Both the position numbers and the translations under genes were made by a program. 64,000 nucleotides of DNA from an uncultured Chlorobiaceae bacterium (GTDB lineage: Bacteria > Bacteroidota > Chlorobiia > Chlorobiales > Chlorobiaceae). This document shows positions 45,092 through 53,357 of this stretch, piece by piece. The first letter of the stretch is position 1, and the number at the start of each line of letters is the position of its first letter. Location: NCBI GenBank assembly GCA_903851385.1, contig CAINOC010000045.1, positions 62,001-126,000 on the forward strand. Reading direction: 5' to 3'. The notes beneath the pieces were generated by a model. That model did no database searches. It saw nothing but the letters and a program-made list of their open reading frames with translations, and was not told the DNA's origin.

Positions 45092-46179
45092 GGCTCTGTT
45101 TTTTCTTGTTGAAGTATGGTGCTGTTTCCTTCTACATGGCCATTATAGACGGGTTCCCAGTTTTTAAAGACGGGTTCGATATTTTTTGCACGCATTGCAC
45201 TGCAGAACTCATCGATGCTGCGGTCATCAAAAACCTCAAACTGACCTTTTTCATGGTGTTCCGGGTCGTGGTAACCACCTACAGTGGTGCGGCTTTCTAT
45301 GCTCATTCTGTTTATGCCCAGTCCAGCCATGCCGTTGCGGTAGGCTGCGCTTTCTCTGGTTGAGAGAACAAGTTCCACATCGGGCAGAGCAATTCGGAAG
45401 GCAAAAATCATACGGGCAAGAGAGTGGTCATCTACAGGAAAAGGTGGTTCGTAGTCACCGGTTTGAGGCCTCATCCGGGGAAATGATACTGATAGTCCGG
45501 CACGCCAGTAAGTGCGTCCGAGATAGCGTACATGCCTGTAGAGGCTAAGCGCGTCTTCTTTTGGGTCTGACAGACCGAGCAGTACGCCAAGCCCAACGGT
45601 TTTGATGCCGCCTTCGAGTGCTCTTGCCGGTGTTTCAAGCCGGTCGATAAAATCCTGTTTTGGACCCCAGCGGTGCAGTGCTTCGTAGCGTCCGCGGTTG
45701 TAGGTTTCCTGGTAGATGGTAATGGCTGTGCAACCGCTGTCGGCAAGGGCGCGGTATTCACTGATACTCATTGGAAATGCCTCGACCGATACCCGTTGCA
45801 TTTCATGTGCTGCGATTTCGACGCTTTTCTGGAGATAGTCAAAGTCGGCAGCGGTAGTGCGTTCGCCGGTGAGCAAAAGGATGTCGGTAATCCCGAGCTT
45901 TTTCATGGCGCTCAGTTCTCGGCGGATATCATCAGGTTCAAGGCGTCGGCGCGGTGTTTTTCTGTCGGAAGCAAACCCGCAATAGGCACATCCGCTGGAG
46001 CAGTAGTTCGAGAGATAGAGTGGAGCGTAGAGTGTCATGGTGCGTCCGAAACGCCGCAGGGTGAGAGCCTTTGCTTCAGCAGCGAGTGTTTCAAGAGTGC
46101 TTGATGACAATGGATCCAGCATTGCTGCTAGTTTTGCGGAGTCCCTGTCATCGTTCAGCCAATCCGGTAAGCTGCTCAT
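45082..46179 (-). CDS. thiH: 2-Iminoacetate synthase ThiH (radical SAM)
   Basis: 365 residues. Radical SAM cluster motif [11 protein letters not shown], then the ThiH features [34 protein letters not shown] and [22 protein letters not shown]. It cleaves tyrosine to dehydroglycine for the thiazole ring, the oxygen-independent alternative to ThiO, fitting an anaerobe. It overlaps thiG by 4 bp and thiF by 10 bp. Confidence 0.95.
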   Translation of the reverse strand: MSSLPDWLNDDRDSAKLAAMLDPLSSSTLETLAAEAKALTLRRFGRTMTLYAPLYLSNYCSSGCAYCGFASDRKTPRRRLEPDDIRRELSAMKKLGITDILLLTGERTTAADFDYLQKSVEIAAHEMQRVSVEAFPMSISEYRALADSGCTAITIYQETYNRGRYEALHRWGPKQDFIDRLETPARALEGGIKTVGLGVLLGLSDPKEDALSLYRHVRYLGRTYWRAGLSVSFPRMRPQTGDYEPPFPVDDHSLARMIFAFRIALPDVELVLSTRESAAYRNGMAGLGINRMSIESRTTVGGYHDPEHHEKGQFEVFDDRSIDEFCSAMRAKNIEPVFKNWEPVYNGHVEGNSTILQQEKTEPCL

Positions 46180-46955
46180 GGGTTTGCTCCAAGAAAGGCC
46201 GTGAGAGGGCTTGTTGCTATGGCCGAACTGCTTTTTGGCATCAGTCCGGCTTTAAACGCTTTTCTCCCTGCTGCCACAGCTTCAGAAAAAGCTTCAGCCA
46301 TCTCAGGCGGGTTTTCTGATACTGCAACTGCACTGTTTACGAGTACTGCTGCGCATCCCATTTCCATGGCTAGAGCTGCTTCAGAAGGGGAGCGAAGCCC
46401 TGCATCGACAATGACCGGGATATTGCTTTCACGGATGATAAGGTTGAGCATTTCGGCCGTGGCAAGTCCTTGTCCGCTGCCTATAGCTGATCCGAGCGGC
46501 ATTACAGAGGCGCATCCAACTTCTTCAAGGCGTTTGGCCAGAACGGGGTCGGCAGATATGTATGGCATCACCAGAAATCCTTCTCGTGCGAGAATCCGGC
46601 AGGCTTCATAGGTTTCTATCGGATCGGGCATTAAATGCTGGGGGTTCGGGTGAATTTCAACCTTGATAAAGGAACTTCCTGAAAGTTCACGAGCAATATG
46701 AGCTGCACGTACAGCCTCAGCACCAGTTGATGCGCCTGAAGTATTCGGCATTAATGTTACTCCCGGAAGAGCTTTTAACGGGCTGAAGAGATCGTCTGCA
46801 AGCTGATCGCGGTTGAAACGGCGCAAGGCAACCGTGACAAGCTGGGCACCGGAAGCCTTGACAGCTTCCAGCATGACTGTTGTATTGCTGAATTTTCCTG
46901 TTCCAAGAATCAGACGGGAAGAAAAGGTATATGAGCCTAATTGCAAAAAGTCCAT
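46176..46955 (-). CDS. thiG: Thiazole synthase
   Basis: 259 residues, a TIM barrel that forms the thiazole phosphate from deoxyxylulose phosphate, dehydroglycine and ThiS thiocarboxylate. [55 protein letters not shown], and [25 protein letters not shown] are family motifs. The Schiff-base Lys is in FIKVEIH. It lies 24 bp after thiS. Confidence 0.96.
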   Translation of the reverse strand: MDFLQLGSYTFSSRLILGTGKFSNTTVMLEAVKASGAQLVTVALRRFNRDQLADDLFSPLKALPGVTLMPNTSGASTGAEAVRAAHIARELSGSSFIKVEIHPNPQHLMPDPIETYEACRILAREGFLVMPYISADPVLAKRLEEVGCASVMPLGSAIGSGQGLATAEMLNLIIRESNIPVIVDAGLRSPSEAALAMEMGCAAVLVNSAVAVSENPPEMAEAFSEAVAAGRKAFKAGLMPKSSSAIATSPLTAFLGANP

Positions 46956-46979
46956 AGGGATTGATTATATCTATGCGGG

Positions 46980-47183
46980 TTAGCCTCCGCCTGCAAAAAC
47001 CAGGATTTCTACACGATCAGCATCCTGCAGCAGGTGAGTTGATCGTTTATCGGGGCGGATGATACGATCGTTGACCACTATTGCTACGGTATTTCCGTCT
47101 GAACCGATGATCGAGAGAAGGTCGTTTATGGCAGAACCAGGAGGCAGTGTCTGTTGTTTTCCGTTCAGCTCAATAGTAATCAT
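46980..47183 (-). CDS. thiS: Sulfur-carrier protein ThiS
   Basis: 67 residues of the ubiquitin-like fold, ending VFAGGG. The terminal Gly-Gly is the site of thiocarboxylation. It lies 30 bp after metB and ahead of thiG, so the thiazole genes appear to continue the sulfur locus upstream. No TPP riboswitch is visible in front of it. Confidence 0.93.
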   Translation of the reverse strand: MITIELNGKQQTLPPGSAINDLLSIIGSDGNTVAIVVNDRIIRPDKRSTHLLQDADRVEILVFAGGG

Positions 47184-47213
47184 TTGTAATACTTTTTCAC
47201 GATTTCTTTGTTC

Positions 47214-48356
47214 TCAACATTCCTCAAGAGCATTTCGAAGGTCGGCTTCAAGGTCGCCGGCATTTTCCAGCCCGATAGAAAGACGAACAAGGTTATCAGT
47301 GCACTTTCTTCGCCGTTTTTCTTCATCAGAAAGCGGACCAAGAGTCATTTTAGCGGGAGAAGCGATCAGCGACTCAACGCCCCCGAGACTGTCGGCAAGC
47401 ACAAACAGCTTGATACGTGCAATAAGTTTTTCTACAGCAGGCAGTCCTCCTTTCAACGCAAACGTCAGCATTCCCCCAAATCCGCTCATCTGTTGTTTTG
47501 CCAGTTCATGCTGAGGGTGTGAGGTAAGCCCCGGATAAAAAACCTGTTCTACTGCCGGATGCTGTTCAAGGAATTTTGCAAGATAGAGAGCACTAGCTTC
47601 ATGTTCCTTCATGCGGATTTTCAAGGTCTTCAGGCCCCTAAGGATAAGCCAGCAGTCCCAGGGAGCAGGTATGGCTCCAGCAGCGCCCTGGTAGTTTTTT
47701 ATTTTTGTATGCAGCAGAGGGGCGGAGGTGATTACTGCTCCACCGATGACATCACTGTGACCGCCGAGATATTTTGTGGTGCTGTGTACAACAATATCTG
47801 CACCAAGATCAAGTGGCCTCTGAAAATATGGGCTTGAAAAAGTGTTGTCCACTGCAACAAGAATACCTCGCTCTTTAGCTAGCTTGGAAATAGCCCGGAT
47901 GTCAGTGAGCTGCAGCAGCGGATTGCTTGGCGTTTCGAGCCAGATCAGTTTTGTTTCGGGGGTAATGCATGCCTTATAACTCTCAGTTGATTCGCTCTCG
48001 GCATAGCTTGTGTTGACACCCCATGGCCGCATGAGCTGCTCAAAGGTGCGATAGCTGCCACCGTATATATCGAGTCCGGCAACAATATGGTCACCGGGTT
48101 TCAATACCTGCAGCGCAGCCAGTGATGCGGCAACTCCAGAGGCGAAAGCCAGACCGAAGCGACCGTTTTCAAGGAGAGCAAGTGTTGATTCCAGCGCTTT
48201 TCTTGTAGGGTTACCTATTCTCGAGTAAAAGAATTCACCCCGATGTTCCAGATTTTCACGTTCGAAGGTGGATGTCTGGTAAACAGGAACGGTTACCGAT
48301 CCTGTCTGGGGGTCAGGAGCCTGGCCGTCATGAATGGCAAGTGTTTCAAACTGCAT
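47214..48356 (-). CDS. metB: Cystathionine gamma-synthase / gamma-lyase family PLP enzyme
   Basis: 380 residues. PLP fold type I enzyme of transsulfuration: YSRIGNPTRKALE, FASGVAASLAAL, SYAESESTES, DNTFSSPYFQRPLDLGADIVVHSTTKYLGGHSDVIGG (PLP Lys in STTKYLGGH), and SLGGVESLIASPAKMT. It forms or cleaves cystathionine; the direction cannot be told from sequence. Downstream of the encapsulated desulfurase gene by 100 bp. Confidence 0.9.
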   Translation of the reverse strand: MQFETLAIHDGQAPDPQTGSVTVPVYQTSTFERENLEHRGEFFYSRIGNPTRKALESTLALLENGRFGLAFASGVAASLAALQVLKPGDHIVAGLDIYGGSYRTFEQLMRPWGVNTSYAESESTESYKACITPETKLIWLETPSNPLLQLTDIRAISKLAKERGILVAVDNTFSSPYFQRPLDLGADIVVHSTTKYLGGHSDVIGGAVITSAPLLHTKIKNYQGAAGAIPAPWDCWLILRGLKTLKIRMKEHEASALYLAKFLEQHPAVEQVFYPGLTSHPQHELAKQQMSGFGGMLTFALKGGLPAVEKLIARIKLFVLADSLGGVESLIASPAKMTLGPLSDEEKRRRKCTDNLVRLSIGLENAGDLEADLRNALEEC

Positions 48357-48456
48357 GTATTGTTTGTTGTTACAGATGTTGATGGTATCGGTGGCAAAGA
48401 TAAGCGTTATTTTCCTATTTAGTCGAGGAGTTTCTCACTGCAACTGTAATATCGGA

Positions 48457-50682
48457 TTATCGTCTCTGGATATTATTGATGACCTCCGCCAGGCGGTCGA
48501 TCTCACCCTTGGTATTGTAGAAAGCCAGCGACGGCCGTATTGTCCCTTCAACGCCGAACCTCCGTAACGATGGCTGTGAGCAGTGATGACCGGTCCTGAC
48601 AGCAATGCCTTCGCGGTCGAGCAGCTTGCCCACCTCTTCATTGGGAAGCTTGTTGAGTACAAACGAAACTACACCTACCTTATTGCGGGCAGTTCCGATG
48701 ATGCGCAGTCCTGGAATCCGGATGAGTTTCTCCGTTGCGTACTCCGTCAGCTCATGCTCGTAACGTCCAATATTGTCAAGTCCGATTTTACGCACATAGT
48801 CAAGTGCAGCTCCAAGCCCGATAGCATCGCCGATCGAAGGTGTTCCAGCTTCAAACTTTGCCGGTGCTTCGTTGTAGATAGTCTCCTCAAAGCGTACATC
48901 CTGAATCATGTTCCCGCCGCCCTGCCACGGAGGCATAATCTCAAGCAGTTCACGTTTTCCGTAGACTACTCCGATACCGGTTGGAGCAAAAATCTTGTGC
49001 CCTGAAAAGACAAAGAAATCAGCATTAAGATCCTGCACATTGACCGGTATATGGGCAACTGACTGAGCTCCGTCAATCAGCACCTTTGCGTCAAACCGCT
49101 TGGCCAGCTGTATCATCTCCCGCACAGGCAGAATGGTTCCAAGTCCGTTTGAAGCCTGCGTCAGTGAAACAAACTTTGTGCGAGGTCCGAGCAGTTTGGT
49201 GTACTCTTCCATGATGATCTCTCCACGGTCATTGACCGGCACAACCTTGATGCGGGCGCCTTTCTCCTGAGCCAACATCTGCCATGGAACAATATTGGCA
49301 TGGTGTTCAAGGATTGAGAGCACAATCTCATCACCCGGCTGTATAAACTTCCGTCCCCAGGTCTGGGCAACAAGGTTGACGCCTTCAGTAGTGCCTCTTA
49401 CATAGATGATTTCCGATGCTGAACTAGCTCCAATGAACTGCCTTATTTTCTCTCTAGCACCTTCATAGGCATCGGTAGCACGGGCAGCTAGGGTGTGTGC
49501 ACCGCGATGGATGTTCGAGTTATCGTTAGCGTAAAACTGTGCAACAGCATTGATAACGCTGAGCGGTTTTTGAGTTGTTGCCGCATTATCAAACCAGACG
49601 AGCTGTTTGCCATGAATTTTCTGGTGAAGGACGGGAAAGTCCTTGCGAATAGTGAGGACGTCAAACCCTTCAGGCTGGTGAATCGGAGCTTTTGGCTGCC
49701 GCAGAAAGTAATAGGGTTCTTTAGGAACTTCCGGAAGACTGAAAGGCAGAGAGCTACTGCCAGGTGTTTCCGGACTCTCGTTCGGCCATACCGGAGCAGG
49801 GGCTTTCCCCGGAAATTCAGGCACTCCCGAACTTCCCCATTGCTGACTGCCAACTGCCAACTGCCCACTTCGAAGCGACTGAAACACTGCCTCAAGATCC
49901 GGGCTGCCCTGTTCCTGTTCAAAGGTTCTGTAAAGCTTTTCAGCATAGCACTCTCCTTCAGCAGGCCCTCCGGTTGAGCCCGGTATCTGTGGAAGCTGCT
50001 CCTGCAGCTGACTCGCGGAAAAAGCCTCAGGGTTACGTGGCTGAGAAGGTATTTCCGACTGCCGACTGCCAACTGCCGACTGCCCTTCAGGATAGTCCCC
50101 CGACGTGGTAGCCTGATTTTGAGCAGCGGAATAGAGGAGCCTGAAGGAGAAATCGTCATCAGCTGGAAGTCCGGCGTTTAATATTGTAAAAAACGGGGTG
50201 ATGTTTTCAGGGTTAGCCTCGGAAAAACGTTCACTACTCTCAGGTATTGGAGGCAGGCTGCGGCGGATAAACTGGTCGAGACCGTAAGAGCCATCCGTGT
50301 TTTCCGAATAGTTCTGCTGTTCGGTCAATTTATTGGCATGATGTCCCAGCGGTTCCTGCTTTTTTTCAGGTTTACCAGGCAGAAAATAAAAATCATGCTC
50401 AGGTTGGGCTGGAACCTCGTCGGCAAAATAAGGGAGGTTCGGATGTAACGGCAATTCCTGGAGAGGGATATAATTCCCTGTTTCACCGGCAAGAACAGTT
50501 TTATCATGTAAGGTCCCCGCTACCGATGAAGGCGCCCCTGCGGCATCAGTTTCATATTTCGGCAGAGAGCCTGCTTCGGGCACTTCATTGAACAGACGGC
50601 TTGCGATCTGTGCAATGAGTACCGGGTTCAGCGCCTCACTTTCGATTCCCGGCATGTTTGCTTGCTCATATTCTCTCGGCAT
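48457..50682 (-). CDS. Encapsulin-cargo cysteine desulfurase with long disordered N-terminal extension
   Basis: 741 residues. Residues 340-741 are a complete SufS-type (group II) cysteine desulfurase: HRGAHTLAARAT, PLP Lys563 in SGHKIFAPTG, and catalytic Cys701 in RTGHHCSQPSLRRFG. Residues 1-339 are Pro/Ser/Gln-rich and low in order, as in the cargo-loading domains of Family 2 encapsulin desulfurases. Short hydrophobic motifs stand out: LIAQIASRLFNEVPE (22-36), FYFLPGKPEKK (98-108), LPPIPESSERF (143-153) and PYYFLRQP (323-330). The first and the YFL type resemble, as I recall, the conserved cargo motifs near the N-terminus of the Synechococcus enzyme. Heptamer repeats encode 201-212 and 273-282. 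The start lacks a Shine-Dalgarno; an overlapping short frame lies upstream. Confidence 0.93.
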   Translation of the reverse strand: MPREYEQANMPGIESEALNPVLIAQIASRLFNEVPEAGSLPKYETDAAGAPSSVAGTLHDKTVLAGETGNYIPLQELPLHPNLPYFADEVPAQPEHDFYFLPGKPEKKQEPLGHHANKLTEQQNYSENTDGSYGLDQFIRRSLPPIPESSERFSEANPENITPFFTILNAGLPADDDFSFRLLYSAAQNQATTSGDYPEGQSAVGSRQSEIPSQPRNPEAFSASQLQEQLPQIPGSTGGPAEGECYAEKLYRTFEQEQGSPDLEAVFQSLRSGQLAVGSQQWGSSGVPEFPGKAPAPVWPNESPETPGSSSLPFSLPEVPKEPYYFLRQPKAPIHQPEGFDVLTIRKDFPVLHQKIHGKQLVWFDNAATTQKPLSVINAVAQFYANDNSNIHRGAHTLAARATDAYEGAREKIRQFIGASSASEIIYVRGTTEGVNLVAQTWGRKFIQPGDEIVLSILEHHANIVPWQMLAQEKGARIKVVPVNDRGEIIMEEYTKLLGPRTKFVSLTQASNGLGTILPVREMIQLAKRFDAKVLIDGAQSVAHIPVNVQDLNADFFVFSGHKIFAPTGIGVVYGKRELLEIMPPWQGGGNMIQDVRFEETIYNEAPAKFEAGTPSIGDAIGLGAALDYVRKIGLDNIGRYEHELTEYATEKLIRIPGLRIIGTARNKVGVVSFVLNKLPNEEVGKLLDREGIAVRTGHHCSQPSLRRFGVEGTIRPSLAFYNTKGEIDRLAEVINNIQRR
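49839..49866 (+). repeat. Four-unit heptamer array in the desulfurase extension
   Basis: ATTGCTG, ACTGCCA, ACTGCCA, ACTGCCC. On the coding strand it gives GQLAVGSQQW (residues 273-282). Same unit family as in sucB. Confidence 0.8.
50058..50085 (+). repeat. Second four-unit heptamer array in the desulfurase extension
   Basis: ACTGCCG, ACTGCCA, ACTGCCG, ACTGCCC, coding on the minus strand for GQSAVGSRQS (residues 200-209). It lies 190 bp from the first array in the same disordered region. Confidence 0.8.
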
Positions 50683-50702
50683 AACTCAGAATGGTAATCC
50701 AT
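50628..50702 (-). CDS. Short out-of-frame ORF overlapping the cargo desulfurase start (possible translational control)
   Basis: A 24-codon frame, MDYHSELCRENMSKQTC..., begins at 50702, 20 nt before the desulfurase ATG and in a different frame, and ends inside it. It, and not the desulfurase, has a consensus AGGAGG (50712-50717, 9-nt spacing), located in the intercistronic hairpin. It may limit or couple cargo translation; it may also be chance. Confidence 0.35.
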   Translation of the reverse strand: MDYHSELCRENMSKQTCRESKVRR

Positions 50703-50743
50703 AAAGACTACCCTCCTGTAAAGCAAGAAAAGGTAGTCTTTAT
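50701..50743 (-). other. Intercistronic hairpin between encapsulin and cargo genes
   Basis: A 12-bp perfect stem (ATAAAGACTACC / GGTAGTCTTTAT) with a 19-nt loop, starting 20 bp after the encapsulin stop. There is no T-run, so it is more likely an RNA processing or stabilising structure than a full terminator. It could set the shell-to-cargo ratio. Its base contains an AGGAGG. Confidence 0.7.
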
Positions 50744-50763
50744 AGCTGTTATTCGGTCTATTT

Positions 50764-52221
50764 CTATTTTGTTTTAGTGCCTGACTTGCGGTGTTCATAA
50801 TCGTGATAGTAGCCAACCTCAACATTTTCAAGGACAGCAAGAGCATCATCGGTCAGAACGGCAAGTGATGAATAGAGCGTCAAAAGGTAGGACGCAACGC
50901 CAAGCTTGTCGAGTCCCATCAGCCTTGCAGAAAGGCTTGGGCTTATTTCACCCGGAATTCCAGCCTGATGCAGTCCGACCACACCCTGCTCATTTTCACC
51001 GACACGAACGAGAATAATGCTGGTTGTTCCTTGACCGGATTTGTTGTTTTTGTTGATTTCAAGCTTGTCACTTGGAATAAGCGGCACACCGCGCCACGTC
51101 AGTACAGGAGTTCCAAAGAGGTTGATGGTGGCAGGAGGTACGCCGCGCCATGTGCATTCACGCTCAAAAGCAGCAATAGCTTTTGGATGGGCGATGAAGA
51201 ATGCTGGCTTTTTCCACACTTTAGTAAGCAGATCGTCCAGATCATCAGGGGTTGGTGTACCGTAACGGGTACTGATACGCTGGCCGGGATCGACAGAGTG
51301 AAGCAGACCGAACTCCCTGTTATTGATGAACTCCCACTCCTGACGCTCTTTGATGCCTTCGATCGTCAGACGCATCTGCTGCTCTATCTGGTTGTAGGGT
51401 TCATTGTAGAGGTCAGAGACGCGGGTATGAACACGAACAACAGTTTGAATAGCCTGAAGCGAGTATTCCCGAGGCTTGTTCGAGTAATCGACATAGGTTT
51501 CCGGTATCTCTACATTTTCAGCGAATCCGGCGACAAGGTCAATGTGCTTTTCACCGTGAGTGTTAACGGTGGAACGGATTTTCAGATACTCTTCGACCGT
51601 TTTCTGAAATGACTCTTTGAGAGCAGGGTATTCCTTGAACAACTTTTTAATATCGTCGCTCGAGAGGGAGAAGAAGGAACCAGGGGTAATGGTACGGATA
51701 GTAACCGATGAAGGCTTTTCGGAAACTAGATCCTCTTCACCAAAGTACTCGCCTTCAGAAAGCAGTGCGATACGAAGATCTTCTCCATGCAGTCCCTTGC
51801 TTAAAATCTCAACCTGACCGTGTGCGATGATGAAAATCTTGTGACGGTCCTCGCCTTCAAGGATCAGGGTGTTACCGAGCTCGGCCTCTTCAAGAACAAA
51901 CTTGCTTGATATTCTGGCAATAATATCATCCTCAAAAGATGCGAAAAGAGGAATGCTTTTAAGGGATTCAGGCTTGAATGATGCGATTCCTTCATGAAAA
52001 TCTATCCCGATACGTTCGGGTTTCTGCAGTTCAATTTTGGTGCGGTTGACGCGGTATGTGCCCGATGAGACATGAACCCAGGGAAGCAGCTTCAAGAGCC
52101 ATCTCGGGGTTATCGACATCATCTGCGGCGGGGTCTTGGTCGTATTGGCCAGATTTCTTGCAACATGAGTCGTTACACTGCGCTGTAACAGACTGCTGGG
52201 TTCCTGTTGTGGGTTTGCCAT
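50764..52221 (-). CDS. Family 2B encapsulin shell protein with inserted cyclic-nucleotide-binding-like domain
   Basis: 485 residues. The N-terminal arm and RWLLKLLPWVHVSSGTYRVNR (40-60) match the SrpI/Family 2 encapsulin signature. A cNMP-binding-like domain is inserted at about 86-205 (LKSIPLFASFEDD...EGEYFGEEDLVSEKPSSVT). The HK97-type shell domain resumes with HIDLVAGFAENVEIPETYVDYSNKPREY (226-253) and continues to VGYYHDYEHRK near the end. Family 2B shells self-assemble into cages that hold cysteine desulfurase. In the cNMP part the Arg that contacts the cyclic phosphate is replaced (KPSSV where RSA/RAA is expected). It is 70 bp behind the serine acetyltransferase and directly upstream of the cargo gene. 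Confidence 0.93.
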   Translation of the reverse strand: MANPQQEPSSLLQRSVTTHVARNLANTTKTPPQMMSITPRWLLKLLPWVHVSSGTYRVNRTKIELQKPERIGIDFHEGIASFKPESLKSIPLFASFEDDIIARISSKFVLEEAELGNTLILEGEDRHKIFIIAHGQVEILSKGLHGEDLRIALLSEGEYFGEEDLVSEKPSSVTIRTITPGSFFSLSSDDIKKLFKEYPALKESFQKTVEEYLKIRSTVNTHGEKHIDLVAGFAENVEIPETYVDYSNKPREYSLQAIQTVVRVHTRVSDLYNEPYNQIEQQMRLTIEGIKERQEWEFINNREFGLLHSVDPGQRISTRYGTPTPDDLDDLLTKVWKKPAFFIAHPKAIAAFERECTWRGVPPATINLFGTPVLTWRGVPLIPSDKLEINKNNKSGQGTTSIILVRVGENEQGVVGLHQAGIPGEISPSLSARLMGLDKLGVASYLLTLYSSLAVLTDDALAVLENVEVGYYHDYEHRKSGTKTK

Positions 52222-52290
52222 GGGTAATCAAAAAGTTTATAGGTGTTCGGTGAGAAAGTTCCTTTTGGACAATAAAGTCCTGTCCAGAGT

Positions 52291-53202
52291 TTAAATTCCA
52301 AGCCCGTCGGTAAAACTGCTTTCAATGGCTTTCTGCTGCAGAACCCTGGAATTAGGTGGGACGCTTTTAGTCTGCCACACGTTGCCGCCGATAACTGAGT
52401 TTTTGCCGATGGTTATTCTTCCAAGGATATTGGCGTTTGAATAAATAACGACGTTGTCCTCTATAATTGGGTGACGGGGCACATCCTTGGCCGGGTTGCC
52501 GTCGTGGTCGAGAGCAAACTTTTTCGCACCCAGCGTTACACCTTGATAGATGCGTACATGGTTACCGATAATGCAGGTTTCACCAATGACCACACCTGTA
52601 CCGTGGTCGATGCAGAAATGATCTCCGATATGGGCTCCGGGATGAATGTCTATACCTGTTTCCGAATGGGCCATTTCAGAGATGATTCTCGGGATAAGAG
52701 GCACACCGAGCGAAAGCAGGGTATGTGCGGCCCGGTAATTAATCATGGCCCGTATGGAGGGATAGCAAAAAATGATCTCCCCATGGTTTTTAGCCGCAGG
52801 ATCACCATCATAGATAGCGTGGACGTCAGAGCATAATTTTTTTCTTATGTCAGGAAGAATTCCGATAAATTGGCTGGCGGTTTCGGTAGCATATTCTTCA
52901 GCATTGACGGAGCCATTGTTCACGGTATCGAACTGATGAACACTGAGAATCTGCTCGTTAAGCAACCCATAGAGCTTCTCAATCCTAACGCCAAGCAGGT
53001 GGGAAAGTGATTGATGCCGCAATACCGGTCCTCCGAAATAACCGGGAAAAACGATCGAACGGATCAGTTCAACAATCTCTTTAAGTTTTTCAATCGATGG
53101 CAACAGGTGTTCATGATTCGGTAAATAGTCACATTCCGAATCTCTGGAACCGGATAAGAGCTGAATAGCCTCTTCAACGATACTGCCGGTTTTGGTTTCC
53201 AT
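52291..53202 (-). CDS. cysE: Serine O-acetyltransferase
   Basis: 303 residues from METKTGSIVEE (53202), with GAGGAG 9 nt upstream; a TTG six codons further up overlaps the ribosome site and was rejected. N-terminal helical domain, then a left-handed beta-helix of hexapeptide repeats: GIDIHPGAHIGDHFCIDHGTGVVIGE, VRIYQGVTLGAKKF and NVVIYSNANILGRITIGKNSVIGG. The length and long N-terminus are of the EpsC-like/plant-like group. It makes O-acetylserine for CysK upstream, a typical partner of Family 2 encapsulin operons. Confidence 0.95.
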   Translation of the reverse strand: METKTGSIVEEAIQLLSGSRDSECDYLPNHEHLLPSIEKLKEIVELIRSIVFPGYFGGPVLRHQSLSHLLGVRIEKLYGLLNEQILSVHQFDTVNNGSVNAEEYATETASQFIGILPDIRKKLCSDVHAIYDGDPAAKNHGEIIFCYPSIRAMINYRAAHTLLSLGVPLIPRIISEMAHSETGIDIHPGAHIGDHFCIDHGTGVVIGETCIIGNHVRIYQGVTLGAKKFALDHDGNPAKDVPRHPIIEDNVVIYSNANILGRITIGKNSVIGGNVWQTKSVPPNSRVLQQKAIESSFTDGLGI

Positions 53203-53278
53203 TATACAAAATCTCCTCAAACCGGAAATTGTCCCGGTTATTAAGCAATTCTTTAAAAAATAGATCTATCAAGGTAAG

Positions 53279-53309
53279 CCGGCAAGATCATTGTTAGTTT
53301 CCTTGCCGG
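53279..53309. other. Intercistronic hairpin between cysK and cysE
   Basis: CCGGCAAG and CTTGCCGG separated by 15 nt, 48 bp after the cysK stop, with no T-run on the minus strand. It is probably an mRNA 3'-end or processing hairpin that dampens read-through to cysE. Confidence 0.5.
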
Positions 53310-53357
53310 ATATTCCTGACCATCCATGCGGAAAGTTCAGCACGGAGAATTAGTTGT

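Noticed and set aside
47184-47213. TPP riboswitch in front of the thi genes
   Set aside because: The gap between metB and thiS is only 30 bp and has no THI-box sequence.
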